A DNA stretch of 64,000 nucleotides from Patagioenas fasciata (taxonomy: Eukaryota; Chordata; Aves; Columbiformes; Columbidae). Where the stretch lies: assembly GCF_037038585.1 (NCBI RefSeq), contig NC_092525.1, forward strand, positions 21,720,867 through 21,784,866, read 5' to 3'. Each line of letters begins with the position of its first letter. Position 1 is the first letter of the stretch. Below are positions 13,945 to 25,000 of the stretch, piece by piece. Position numbers and translations under genes: made by a program. The notes below the pieces were generated by a model. The model did no database searches and had not been told where the DNA came from. It worked only from the letters and a program-made list of their open reading frames with translations.

Positions 13945-14050
13945 AAAAAAAAAATTAAAAAAAAAATAATAATTTTGCGAATTGTTTCCCAAGGCCTGAC
14001 TTTTTTTTTTTTCTTTTCCTTTTTTCTTTCCTTTTTTTTTTTTTTTTTTC
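13945..14050. repeat. A-rich run followed by a T/C-rich tract
   Basis: An A-rich run (13945-13972, broken by a few T) is followed after about 28 bases by a run of almost pure T with scattered C (14001-14050). The two halves could pair as an A/T hairpin. The tract lies about 100 bases after the splice donor at 13846. Homopolymers of this kind are prone to length change and to sequencing error. Confidence 0.8.
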
Positions 14051-14880
14051 TGGAGTCAGTCAGCCAAAAAACTCGCAATAATGGCAATAGTGTCACCTGA
14101 AGCGGGTGGCAGCCCTGCTGAAAGTCAGCCTCCATCCATTTTGTTCTCTTTTAAAAAGTTTGCTTTGGCTTCAGCAAAATGCAGGTCCGTGAGCTTTGCT
14201 AAAGCCAAACGAGTGCTCTAGCAAAGACAGATGCATGCAGCAATAAGGTTTTTCAGTTCTTCAGGAGCTGCAGAAAAGCTGATGAGGCTGTGTGTTATCA
14301 TGCATTGTGTGATTACAACAAATACTATGGTGATGGATGAATGGGGCGAAAACTTGCATTTGAAATGTCAAACATGTTGTTTTAATTCTATTTTCTGGTA
14401 TTTAATCTTTCTTTCATTCCTCCTTGTCTGTCTTTCTTGTGGTTTGAACAAGAGCTGGCCCGTTTCAGCAACCTTAGACTGTTCTATACATTTTAAATGA
14501 ACAGAAAAAGGCGGTTCCCTTCCCTTCTGCTGAAAAAAAGATCTAGATTCACAGCTTTGGAACCATAGCAGAGGATCCTGAATCAGGGATGTAACAATCC
14601 CAGGTTCTGTGTTTAGCCAGTAGAGAGAAAGAGGAACCCTCCAAGGCCATCAGTTTAACTGCAATCTGCCTCACCCTGTGAAGGCACTCGTATCCTTCCA
14701 CTGATTCTAGAGATTACAGTGCCAAACATTTAACTTAGCTGTTTCCCCTCTCAAATCTCTTTCTGCCTGTGTAACTATTTAGCCCCTTTTCAAATTTTCT
14801 TATTTATTTTATTCTTGGCTTCAGCAACATGACATGTATCAGTGAGTTGCAAAGCCCACACTTTGGCAGAGGACAGTTTG

Positions 14881-15300
14881 AATCATGGAATCATAGAATA
14901 GTTTGAGTTGGACAGGCTCTTCCATGCTCCCCCAGTGCCACCCCTGCTATGAGCAGGGACATCTCCGTCCAGATCAGGTTGCTCAGAGCCCCGTCCAGCC
15001 TGGCCTGGGATGTCTCCAGGGATGGGGCATCCACTGCCTCTCTGGGCAACTTGGGCCAGGGTCTCACCACCCTCATTGCAAAAAATGTCTTCCTTATCTT
15101 TAGCCTGAATCTACTCTCTTTTAGTTTAAAACCATTACCCCTTGTCCTATTGCAATGGGCCCTATTAAAAATCTCTCCCCATCTTTCTTATAAGTCCCCT
15201 TTAACTATTGAAAGGCCACAATAAGGTCTCCCTGGAGCCTTCTCTTTGCCAGGTTAAACAAACCCAGCTCTCTCAGCCTTTCCCTATAGGAGCAAGTCTT
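14881..15300 (-). mobile_element. CR1 LINE fragment, 5'-truncated
   Basis: The + strand begins with AATCATGGAATCATAGAAT, the reverse complement of a CR1 3' end made of ATTCTATG-type repeats. Then come several stretches I recognise as reverse-complemented CR1 3' sequence: a region reading as a short-Cys/Pro frame, GGCATCCACTGCCTCTCTGGGC, CCTTGTCCTATTGCAATGGGCCC, ATAAGGTCTCCCTGGAGCC, and CTCTCAGCCTTTCCCTATAGGAG. The element therefore lies on the minus strand with its 3' end at 14881. It keeps only the 3' few hundred bases, the usual state of CR1 copies. Open frames at 14891-15224 are remnants of this element, not host genes. The left edge is clear and the right edge is approximate. Confidence 0.9.
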
Positions 15301-16946
15301 CGGATTGCAGAGCAGAGCAAAGGTGAGACAAAAAAAGGTGGAGATGCCACTTTTCTAAACTTTATTTTGAAACTTGGTCAATACAAGAAAATGTTCAGTG
15401 CTATTAAAATCCAACATTATTCATAGAACAATTTAGCTTAGAGCTAAATTTATCTATCTTGATATAAGATGTAGTTTATTCTCTTTCAGTTCCACTGTGG
15501 AGGAGAGGCTTTACTTGATATTGCTAAATAAATTTTTAAATTGATTTAGTAACTGCGTATAAGCTTTCCAGACAAACCCTAGCTTATTTCTGTTGAGGTT
15601 TAGAGAAATACAATGGTAAACTGGGATTAGAAAACAGAAACGCCTGTACTAGTTCCGCTACACCAAGGGAAGAGCTGATTGATACACTTTATTAATATAT
15701 TTTGGTTTCTAAGACCAAAATAATGAACTACTACAAATTACTTAGGCAAGAATCTCCTGCTTTTCTTCTCATTCCAAATCTTAAAAACTCATCCTGCTTG
15801 ACAACTCTTACTGTCTAGTTCAAGACACACTGAAATGTTGGAGTGTAACTGGTGAACAGAATGGAGTAGAAAGGGAAATAACCCGTCATTCTAGTATTGT
15901 TCCTCTGGGAGTCTGCACTCATGGTTTATATGTGGCTCTTTGAAAAGCGGCAGGAAGCTGCAGGGACTTGGAGGGATGATTTCTATTCTCTGCCTTTGTC
16001 ATTAGCACTCTTAAGATCTGCGAGGGCAGCATGTGGCCTCTGCTCTCCACCTTTACAGCCCAGCATAGTTGCAGCGTGGCTTGGCCTCTCACTTCCAGGC
16101 AGCACAGGAAAGACCAGTGAAATGTCCCTCAGAACAGGCTGCACTTAAGAGCCTCAGAAATAGCCTCAGATTTCAAGTGATAACAATAAAGCAGGAAAAA
16201 AGTTGGTAGCTTGCACATAAACAGATCATCCCTAAGCCTCTCAGTGTCATTTCTGAGAACCTCTTGTGAAATTAAGGATTTTATCTATCAATAATACTGG
16301 CTTTTTCTGATATGATTTCTTTGTTGATTATATCAATCCCTCACCAGGATGTTATAAAAAACCTAGTAAATCTTCCCTGATATTCCCATCAGGTCACCCG
16401 TATGAGACCCCATCACATGCACAGTATGAAAACATGCCAGGGAAAATAAATCAAGAGTCAAAAGATTGTCTTACAGTTAAAATGAAGTTGCTTCATACTT
16501 TGTGTAGTACAATTCCTTAAGCAAAACTGTTCCTCTGTCATTGTTTAGAGCGTATGAACTAAAGTGCTGATCCTTACAGAACTAAAGCATAAGGACACTC
16601 CTGCTACCACCTGCAGTTTGCAATGATTACACATTTGCTCTTTCAAATAAGCAGAGGTAATATTTCTGGAGAAATCCACTATAATACTCTATTTAGGTTA
16701 TATATGGATAAGTACAGTGTATTATGGCCTCTTCATTCCACTTGAAAATCTGAAAATGTTCATGGTTTGGGTTTTTGTTTTGAGGGCTTCCCCTCCCCCC
16801 CCGTTTTTTTTTCCAAAGAAACCACATTATTATTGCGCAGAGCTCTGGGCTTTAGGGATCACTTGGATTCCTGAAGAGTTTCAGTTTTTTCTTTCTCCAA
16901 GTTAAAGCACATTTTAAATATGTCAGGGATGAAAGCCAATCACAGG

Positions 16947-16965
16947 AAAAAAAAAAAAAAAAAAA
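16947..16965. repeat. Poly(A) run of 19 bases
   Basis: This is an uninterrupted A19 run after CACAGG. It creates the Phe-rich stretch of a chance minus-strand open frame. No retrogene was recognised next to it. Confidence 0.9.
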
Positions 16966-19900
16966 GAAATATTTAAAAAGCTCCCATCCCTTGTGTCCAA
17001 CTTCAAAGAAGGTTTGTGCTTGGGACTGGGTAAGACAGTGAGCAAAAGAATGTTTTGCAGTCAGAGGAACCCATTGTTCACTTAGATCTCCCTCCTTTTT
17101 TTCCTGCTTGTAACTAAGATGCTCCCAAGAGCTCTTATCACTCTCCCCACTCTCTCCACTCAGGTACTTCCACTCAGACATTTTCTCTGGGCCTTTATTA
17201 TTATTGTTGTTCTGGTCTCGGTATAAAGCTGGGGAAAAGAAAAGCTGTGAGTCACAGGTGCTCAGAGTACTGTTTTGGCAACAGATGTTAAGGTGAAAGG
17301 CCAAGCTATTTAAAATATTGATTGATTACATATATTTACAATCCAAGATGTTCAACGCCTGAAGAGGCCCAGGGTGCATAGTCCTGAAATGGGTTGCACT
17401 TGCAGGAGAGGTCATTCGGAACACTCCAAAGGCTTCTGTGTGACTTCAGGTACTCAGGATAACTCACTGCTGAAAAAAGGGAAGAAAATCTTTAAACGAA
17501 GAGACATTTTAGAAGCACTGAAAATTATACTGAGGCTGGAACAGCAACTGCTCCTCCCTCCTTGACTTCTTCCATTGTAGAGACACTTGGTTCCCTGGGC
17601 AAAAGGATCCATGCAGCAAAGACAGCATTTCTCTCCCCTCAAGATGCTCTTCCTTACTGTCAGGACTTGGCAGTGGGAAGGACCTTATAGACCCTTGTAT
17701 CGGCAGGTACGTCATGCTTCCCTGAACAAGGCAGTTCATTCTCTCTCTCCGCCACTGCCAGTATTTCCTTTTAAAAGCACCATCTGCGGGCTTAACACCC
17801 ATGAACATGCTGTCAGGTAGTCATGCAAAGCGACAACAGCCCCAAACCTTGAGTGTCTTAATTCTGGAATAAAAATATCCATATCAATCAAAGCTTTTTA
17901 CAGTCAAAATGAATTCCAGTAGCAGCATAAATGGCTGACAGCATGCATAGTGTGTAGTACAGTACATCCTGCATGTTGCCCGTGACCAGAGACAGGTCTG
18001 TCCCTCTGAAGGAAGTAAAGTTAACATTCTGTTAGAGTTCCCTTGTGTTTTACTGTGTAAGATAAACAACTTTTAATTTTAAGTAAGTACTGATTTCGTT
18101 CTCAGTGACTCAACAGAAATGACTAATGTCTCATTGCAGATTCACATGGAATCTCATAGTAAATCTCATCTTCCATTGTGTGTGCCACATGGCCCTCAAA
18201 GCACTCTTAATTACAGGCAGCCACCCCATGCAAGCGAAGCAAGTGAACAATAGAGTCAAGTATTTGTCTGTGTTGGCTCCTGTTTCAGTTTCCTCACTAT
18301 CCAGCAGCTTCAGGGGCGATGGAGCCCTCATCCAGCTGGTAGGCTGTGCCCCCTCAGATGCTCACCAGTGAGCGCAGACACCAGAGCAGCCTTGCAACTC
18401 CCCCTATGCCTCGCACTGGCCCCATGTCTGAGGGATACACAATGTACAAACCAGCACTCAGAGTTCGGTCTCATTTCCTTAGGAAGCAAAGCTTTTGTGT
18501 CATTTCTCTGTCCACATGTATCTCAAACCCTCTTCCTCACATTATTTTTTTCAATTCAATAGCCAAGCTCAACCACATTTGACAAACACGTCAGAGATAA
18601 TTGAATTCTGACAAGTTTCATGAACACTGGCAGCTGGATACCAGAGTTTGGCACCCAGAATGAGTGTTCCCAGTGCGGGAGAGGCAGGCAGGGCTCAGCT
18701 GTGACACACGCTGCGTGGCTGCAGGCAGCACACGTGTAGCACCGCATTTGTCAAAGTGTCGCAGAGGATCTGGGGACAGCTGGGTTTACCCCGACATGCT
18801 TTAGCCGATGTTGTGGTGGCTGTCGATCGAGCAATGCTGTGGAGAGGGGGTGTCAGTGGGTTCTGGGCTGAGGCAGCACAAGCTGCGGTGTGGAAAGGGA
18901 GTCGGGGAAATGTGAGGACAAGAGACACCACGTATCAAACCCAGCGTGACTGAGGACGTTGCAGTAAATAAAGATGTAGGAAGAGGAAAACTCGTGGATG
19001 AACAAACCCTACAAGCCTCAGCACACATATGCTTCAAGCAGGGTCCTTTTCCAGAGAAGGTGTAATCAATAAGTCAAATGATGGATAAACTCAGGGTAGA
19101 TGGAAGAAGCCCTACTCCAAGTAGGAGAGGAGGTTCACAGCTAGATATCTATGCAAGCCCAAGAGTGGACAGTGGGTGTCCACCCAAGTAGTTCTACAGG
19201 TGGATAAACTCCTCTGCATAGTGGTTGGATATGACAGAAACTCACAGTGACACAGATTCTGGTTTTATTTGGTTTTCCAGTGTGGTGTGTTTGAGTTCAT
19301 AGGATCATGCAGGACTCGGCTCCTGGGCATATGGATGTGTGGAGTGGTTCATTTAACATTTTTTTGCTTCTTTAGAGGGGTACGCTGCTTGTAGGTACTC
19401 TGCTCCTCTGTCTTTCTCGTCCACCTCAAACAAAGAATTGAAACTGTCATCAGTAGCTGAGATAGTAAGGAAGGGACCAGGAGAGACCTCTTAAACATTC
19501 GTGAACTGTTCATGGGTAGGATTGTAAGATAAAACATTTGAGCATGTTTACTGGCCATCACACTGCTAAAACTGCCTTTTGACAGGTTTTGAACTTTCTG
19601 GACAAGTTATTGACAGGGGCCAGTAATAGTCTGCTAGCCTTAGAGAGCACAAATGTCTCTTTTTAGATTCAGGAGTTTCCTCCAGGCTGCCAATATACCT
19701 GAACTGCATGTTGTAGGAAAGAGAGCTGAAGTGTGAAATGACACTGTACAGTCAAGGTCAAATTGGTATTTGGTTCATCTGTCCAAGCCTGATAATGAAC
19801 ATATGAACGGTAAGGATTTGGGGGGAAGTGGAAACTATTGTATTATTAAATGGACTGAAGCCACCAGTGGAAAACATTTTCACAGTGTAGCATCCTAGCT

Positions 19901-21391
19901 ACTGACCTACTGGTATCAGAAGAAGCTTTGACAAATAAATCCTAGCATCACCTGGGAACATCTGACTTCTTAAAGCCTCTTCTGTCTGGCTTTCAGTGCA
20001 GAAAGCAAGTTGGTTTCACTGGCTGGCTGACAAATGGTCTGTCTAGCAGGAGACAGAGATGATGCGGTTCATTTTTGTTGCTTTAGATCTGTCAACAGCT
20101 GAGGACTTATTGTTCATGAGAGGTTTTTGACTCATCTGAAGTCCCTGACAAAGGTGGCTGGAATCTTGCCTTAGTCGTTCTCTTCAGTCGCACAGAAACA
20201 GATGCTGATGTTCAGCCGTTGCTTATCTGCCCAGAGGGCTGTCACACGCTCCCCACGGCTCCAGATTTTCATGTTGCCTTGTTCCGTGTCACTGTGAGGG
20301 TTTGTGAGGGGTGCCATCGTGAATCCTGTCAGTGACATGGGACACAGCCAAGCATAGCTGGCACACAGCTGTCTTCTGAATGTGTAGCTCTGCACACAAT
20401 GAGTGGGAAAGGAAAGACGAATGCTATGGGAGGAGAGAAGGCAAAGAAACTAGGCCTCAGAGGGAGTGTGGGGTCTGTGTGCTGTGTGGCTGGACACTGT
20501 GGGAGGTGGCAAACTTAACTTCTCCCCACAGCCTTCAGAATGCAACGTGAGCAGCTGCTCTAGTCCCCATCTGCATGCAGATTCCCTGGGAGGCATGCCC
20601 TGGGTGGGGCAAAAATCCAGGTGATGTTTTGTAGGCAAATTTTAGGAAGAGAAACTGAGTAAAGAAGGAGTAGATTTTTCCAATAATTGAATTTACTAGC
20701 AGCCGTCCCTTTTTTCTTCCTGCTATAGGGTGGCATTTGCAAACGGCATTTGGAACTCTGGGCAGCGAGCACTCCTGCGATCTCCCCTCATTACAGAGAC
20801 TGGCCCTCAGTGCAGCCTTCACCCAAAAGTCAGTGTCAAGGCCCTGACCCCTAGGTAGCCTAGAGTGTCTGAGTGCATGAACAATAAAACCCAGGCCCTC
20901 GTCCCTCTTACACAAACACAGTGCTCTGAGTTAAATCTCTCATGTGATGTTGGTAAGTATGATGTGCTGCTCTGCTGTCAATATGAGCTCCATCATGCTG
21001 CAAAACAACTGAGCACTGTGGGTTCTCACTTAGAAGCAGGTGAATGCAGGGTGAGAGTCCTGCCAAGTCCTGCCAGCCGTTAGGAGCAGTGCTTACAGGT
21101 CTGCACTCACAGCAAGGAAGAAATGGATTGCCTGACCAGGAGACACACGTGTCAAAGCACCTTTATAGAGCTTTGAGTGCTGTTCCAAGCACAGCAGTAT
21201 TCACTGAGGCACTGCATATCTGAGTAGGTGACTCCCCCTGCCACTATAACTTCCCCAACAGAAGTGAGCTGTTGTGTGTTAGTGTCTCAGGGTTGGGTGT
21301 GGAATAGGGAAGAACTTGGGGACTTTCAAGGACTTGCTTGGATGCTTCTTTCCTTGCTCATTTTATTTTGCAAAACGCTGTGTGTTCACAG

Positions 21392-21542
21392 GCATGTACA
21401 GTGGTTCCAGTGCTAACCATAACGGTCCCTCACCAGGTATATTGCCTCCTCCTCATGACATCCCTTCAAGACACCATCCACTCGACTCTACCCTTTCCAG
21501 TCCACATCACCATCAGTCGCCGCTGGAGAGTGCCAGGGAAGG
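21392..21542 (+). CDS. GLIS1: GLIS1 coding exon: Pro/His-rich C-terminal region, first part
   Basis: This 151-nt exon is read after the G left by the previous exon. It gives GMYSGSSANHNGPSPGIL, PPPHDIPSRHHPLDSTLS and SPHHHQSPLESAREG. The acceptor is GTGTTCACAG and the donor is GAAGG|GTAAGT. It enters in phase 1 and leaves in phase 2. PPPHD(I/V)PSRHHPLD is a GLIS1-specific block in my recall and, with the tail exon, the strongest reason for choosing GLIS1 over GLIS3. Two open frames in this area overlap the exon; only the frame reading through HDIPSRHHP continues properly into both neighbours. The region belongs to the low-complexity C-terminal part described in this family as carrying transcriptional activation function. 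Confidence 0.93.
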
Positions 21543-21663
21543 GTAAGTGTGTGAAACATGCTTGGCCTGTCTGGCATGATAATGAATGATGGTTTATTTT
21601 ACTTTGCATGGATGCTGTTCAAATGAGAAGCATTGTCCCAAACTAAGCAATTTGTTTTGCTTT

Positions 21664-21785
21664 AGAATAATAGAATAATTTCGTTTTGAAGGGACCTCAG
21701 AAGGTCATGTCATCCACCCCTGTGCACATCAGGGCAAACTTTGACATTACTATCCGGCTGCTCAGGGTTTTGTCCTTGCCTTCAA
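21664..21785 (-). mobile_element. Degenerate CR1 LINE fragment
   Basis: The + strand reads GAATAATAGAATAATTTCG, then TTTTGAAGGGACCTCAGAAGG, CATCCACCCC and a CTGCTCAGGG block. This order matches the reverse complement of a CR1 3' end: tail repeats, the GGGACC block, then the TCCAACCCC-like block. It is more diverged than the copy at 14.9 kb, so it is probably older or of another CR1 subfamily. Both edges are approximate. Confidence 0.65.
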
Positions 21786-21852
21786 CAAAACACAGAGAGG
21801 TTTATTTTTTTCTTCATAGCATGTAATTCCATATAGTATGGAATTCCATTCA

Positions 21853-22062
21853 GGGTGGGGATTTTTGTTTGGTGTTTGTTTCTTTTGGTTGGTTTGGTTG
21901 GTTTTGGTGGGGTGTTTTTTTGGTTTGTGGTTTTTTTTGTTGTTGTTTTCTTTTTTTTTTGTTTTTGTTTGGTTTTGGTTTTTGTTTGTTTGTTTGTTTG
22001 ACTGGTGTTGGGTTGGGTTTCGTTTGGTTGGTTTTTGATTTGGTAGGGTTGGTTGTTTGGTT
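21853..22062. repeat. Long G/T-biased low-complexity tract
   Basis: For about 210 bases the + strand is almost entirely G and T, with only a few A and C, made of mixed TTTG, GGTT and TGG units. It gives rise to artefactual Phe/Trp/Gly/Val open frames. It includes GGTTGGTTTGGTTGG at 21887-21901, a two-tetrad quadruplex candidate. A direct repeat of TTCCTTGATGAC (22069-22092) follows. Confidence 0.9.
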
Positions 22063-25000
22063 TAATTCTTCCTTGATGACTTCCTTGATGACTTTTCTCA
22101 GCTAAAATGTGAAATCTCTCAACGGGTAAAAACCCAAACTATGACTCACTCAGCAATAAGGCAGTGTTTGCCTTAGTAAGACTGATTTTGTATCAGAGCA
22201 GCAGGCTTTCTCACTTCCTTTCTCTCTGAGATTTTCTTAATACTTCTCTCAGCAGCAGGCATTAGCCAGTAAACTCCCAATCAGGGAGGGGTATGCTCGC
22301 ATTGATTGTATAGATTTCATTGTTACAGTATCTGATATTTCTAAAGCACTGTTTGCTCAAGGATCTCATAACATCTTCTCAGTAGTAAAGGTTTGTTGTA
22401 GGCCACCAAATTCTGCTCTAATCTTTTTGCTCAGACTTTTTTTTGATTTATGCAAGTTAAATATCAAACTTAGAGTTTTTCTTCCCAGCACTTTGGACAG
22501 GGAATGGACTCTGATTTTGATTTACTGATGGGAATTTGGGATACAAAGCAATTAAGCGTTTTTTTCCTAAAAATACATTGGTGTTCTTTAGAAAATACAG
22601 CAATTGAACGTAGAGTCTTTCCATCCTAGTCTAGTAACTGACCCATCCCTTCTTTTCTATGGGGAAAGGGAAGCCCAGAAAGTTTCTAATTGTATGCTTT
22701 AAGCAGAAGGCAGAGGGTATGTGGTATGGAAAGGGCATGGTAAGGAAAATTACACCTGGAGTAGTGAAGAACAATCTAACCAAGGAAATTCAGTTAGGAA
22801 CAAATTACTCCGTTCTTTTTCTTAGTTGGGTAATGAATGCTGTACCAAGCTTAACTTCTACACCCTGTTCCTCAGTCATGGCCACGGGAGGCACTGGGCA
22901 TGCTGATTTAGGTGGAAGTTTTACCAGATAAATAAGACATTTTCTTTGCAGAGAAGGCAGTGAGTGCAAACAGGAGGAATGGAGACAGACAGTTCAAAAG
23001 GAAAGTAACGCAGGAGCTATTCTTTCCCTGCAGAATGGGACTACCTGAGCCTGGGGCAGTAGGATCCCTTCCTCTCACTGCTGCCCAGGATGCTGCTCAG
23101 CTGTTTCCTCCCTGAGTTGGCTCCTAGGGAAGTTAAGGCAAAAAATGCCAACTAAGAATGAAATAAATTAAAGATGGGAAGGATTTAATAGGCTGTCAGT
23201 AAGTTGGATTTGTTTCTAAGGCACTTCACGTTCTAGTGCTGTTAACAAGAAATGAAAGCAAAAGAGTTGACCAGAATGAGGGCAACAGACAGTTTTCCAG
23301 TTTGAGGGGTCTGAAGCTCCCAGGTGAATTCTCCGTGCTGCCCTCATGTCTCCGTGCCAGAGTATGGCACAGAAACACTGTGCTGAGTGAACTGAGTTTC
23401 TCACTGAGCTCCTTGTATGGATATTTTGATCATTTTCTTAGGACAAAGTTTACATCAGAATTGTCTCTGCTGTTTTCCGTTCTAGTGGAATAAGTATTCT
23501 TTCTCGGGACAACAGTGCTGATTAATTATCTCAGTGCTTGCATGCTTAAGTAATGTAAATTCTTTGCAGAAACACTACAGTTAATATCCTATGACAAAAA
23601 GTAGAAGTGATAGGATAACAGATTTCTAACCATGAACCAAACATCAGGAAAGAGAGAGTGGAATGTAGTTTTGAATAGTTATTTTAAAACAGGGCGTCTA
23701 GTTTCATGACATAATTATTTGGAATTTTTCAGCATCTCAAATGCCATTTTCTAAACTCAAAATAATCTGCATTCAGCGCTGTCATACCCAGTCCAAGATA
23801 CTTTTGCTGTATTTTAATTGTTTATGCTTACATTATTAATGACTGCTGAAATAAAGCCCATAACTGACATTTTAAGTGCAAATATAGAAAGCTTAGTATG
23901 AACTAATAGCCCTTGAATTCATTTAGTGCAGTTTTGTTTAAACCATTCATCCATCTAACTGGGCAAAATCACTTCATAATCTAATGCGTGGAGCCACTGA
24001 ATTACAGAACTGTGAAACCTTTGCCAGTTCATAGCAGTACACCATTACTCATATAAAATATATATGGTTTACAATACGAAAGAAACACCTAATACTGTCT
24101 TTCTTCATATTAACTGCCCCAGCTTCCTGCCGCAATATAATGTTTTGCCTCATTTGTCAGCTGTCTCAGCATTCGGGTTTAAGTAAATGCAAAGAATTTC
24201 TACACTGTGAATCAGTACGATGACAAGACTGGATTGCATAGTTTAAGTCCGTGGAATGAACCAAATGATTACTATCAAGAAATCTAATTACTGAGTCATC
24301 AAATATGCAAGATGCCAAAATCTACATGAGGCAGAGTACAAATAGTCTACTCAAATTTGACATAAGATTCAGAATTTGATTTAAAGGCTTTTTCTTAAAA
24401 AGTGCGCCCTGTTATACCATCTTTTGCCAAAGTCAATACTAAGTGCAGCAGTCAATTTTCCCAAATGGTTTGCTAAGACTTCTAAATAGTTTGACAAAAT
24501 TATCTAATTCACTTGAAAATGTTCTAACAAAATCTGACTTCATTACCAAATGTATTTATACTGGCTTTATACAATCTGGAGAGTAGTTTTTGAAATTCTG
24601 GTATGAAGTGCATGCTAGACCAAAAAAAAATTTACTGAAATTGATATTAATTAAACTAAAAGTGTGTGACTGAGAAATAATTTGGCATCCAGAAAGTGGG
24701 CTTGTCACGATCCAGGTTTAAATATATGTTTGTTTTTTATTTCAGGTAACAAAGTGTTATTTTAGCATTTCTTGTAGCATATGCCATGTATAATGTCTTA
24801 CTTGGTTTCATTTTGCCCTTTGCAAAAATAGCCTGTTTTGATTTGTAGCAGTATGAAGATGGAAAAACAGGTTTTAGTATTAAACCTTATGTGGATGTTT
24901 CACTTGGCATTCTTTCTACTATTTTTTGGCTGTTATTATCTAAGTAATCTAAAAAGGTACTTAGCTTCATTTGTAAACTATCTCTGTAAATTCCAGTTTA

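Larger units (their letters stand above)
13847..21391 (+). other. GLIS1: GLIS1 intron with a CR1 copy and homopolymer tracts
   Basis: This 7.5-kb phase 1 intron contains an A-rich run and then a long T/C tract just after the donor, a minus-strand CR1 fragment at about 14.88-15.30 kb, and an A19 run near 16.95 kb. The rest shows no recognisable gene. Regions near 18.2-18.9 and 20.2-21.2 kb are somewhat richer in GC than their surroundings, and their overlapping open frames on both strands look like chance. Confidence 0.7.

Noticed and set aside
14891..15224. Open frames near 15 kb that look protein-like
   Set aside because: They are frames through a CR1 LINE fragment, not a host gene.
16852..17304. 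150-codon minus-strand open frame
   Set aside because: Its central Phe run comes from the A19 tract, and the rest has irregular composition with no resemblance to a known protein.
21838..22105. Phe/Trp/Gly-rich frames that could pass for membrane proteins
   Set aside because: They are direct products of the G/T low-complexity tract.
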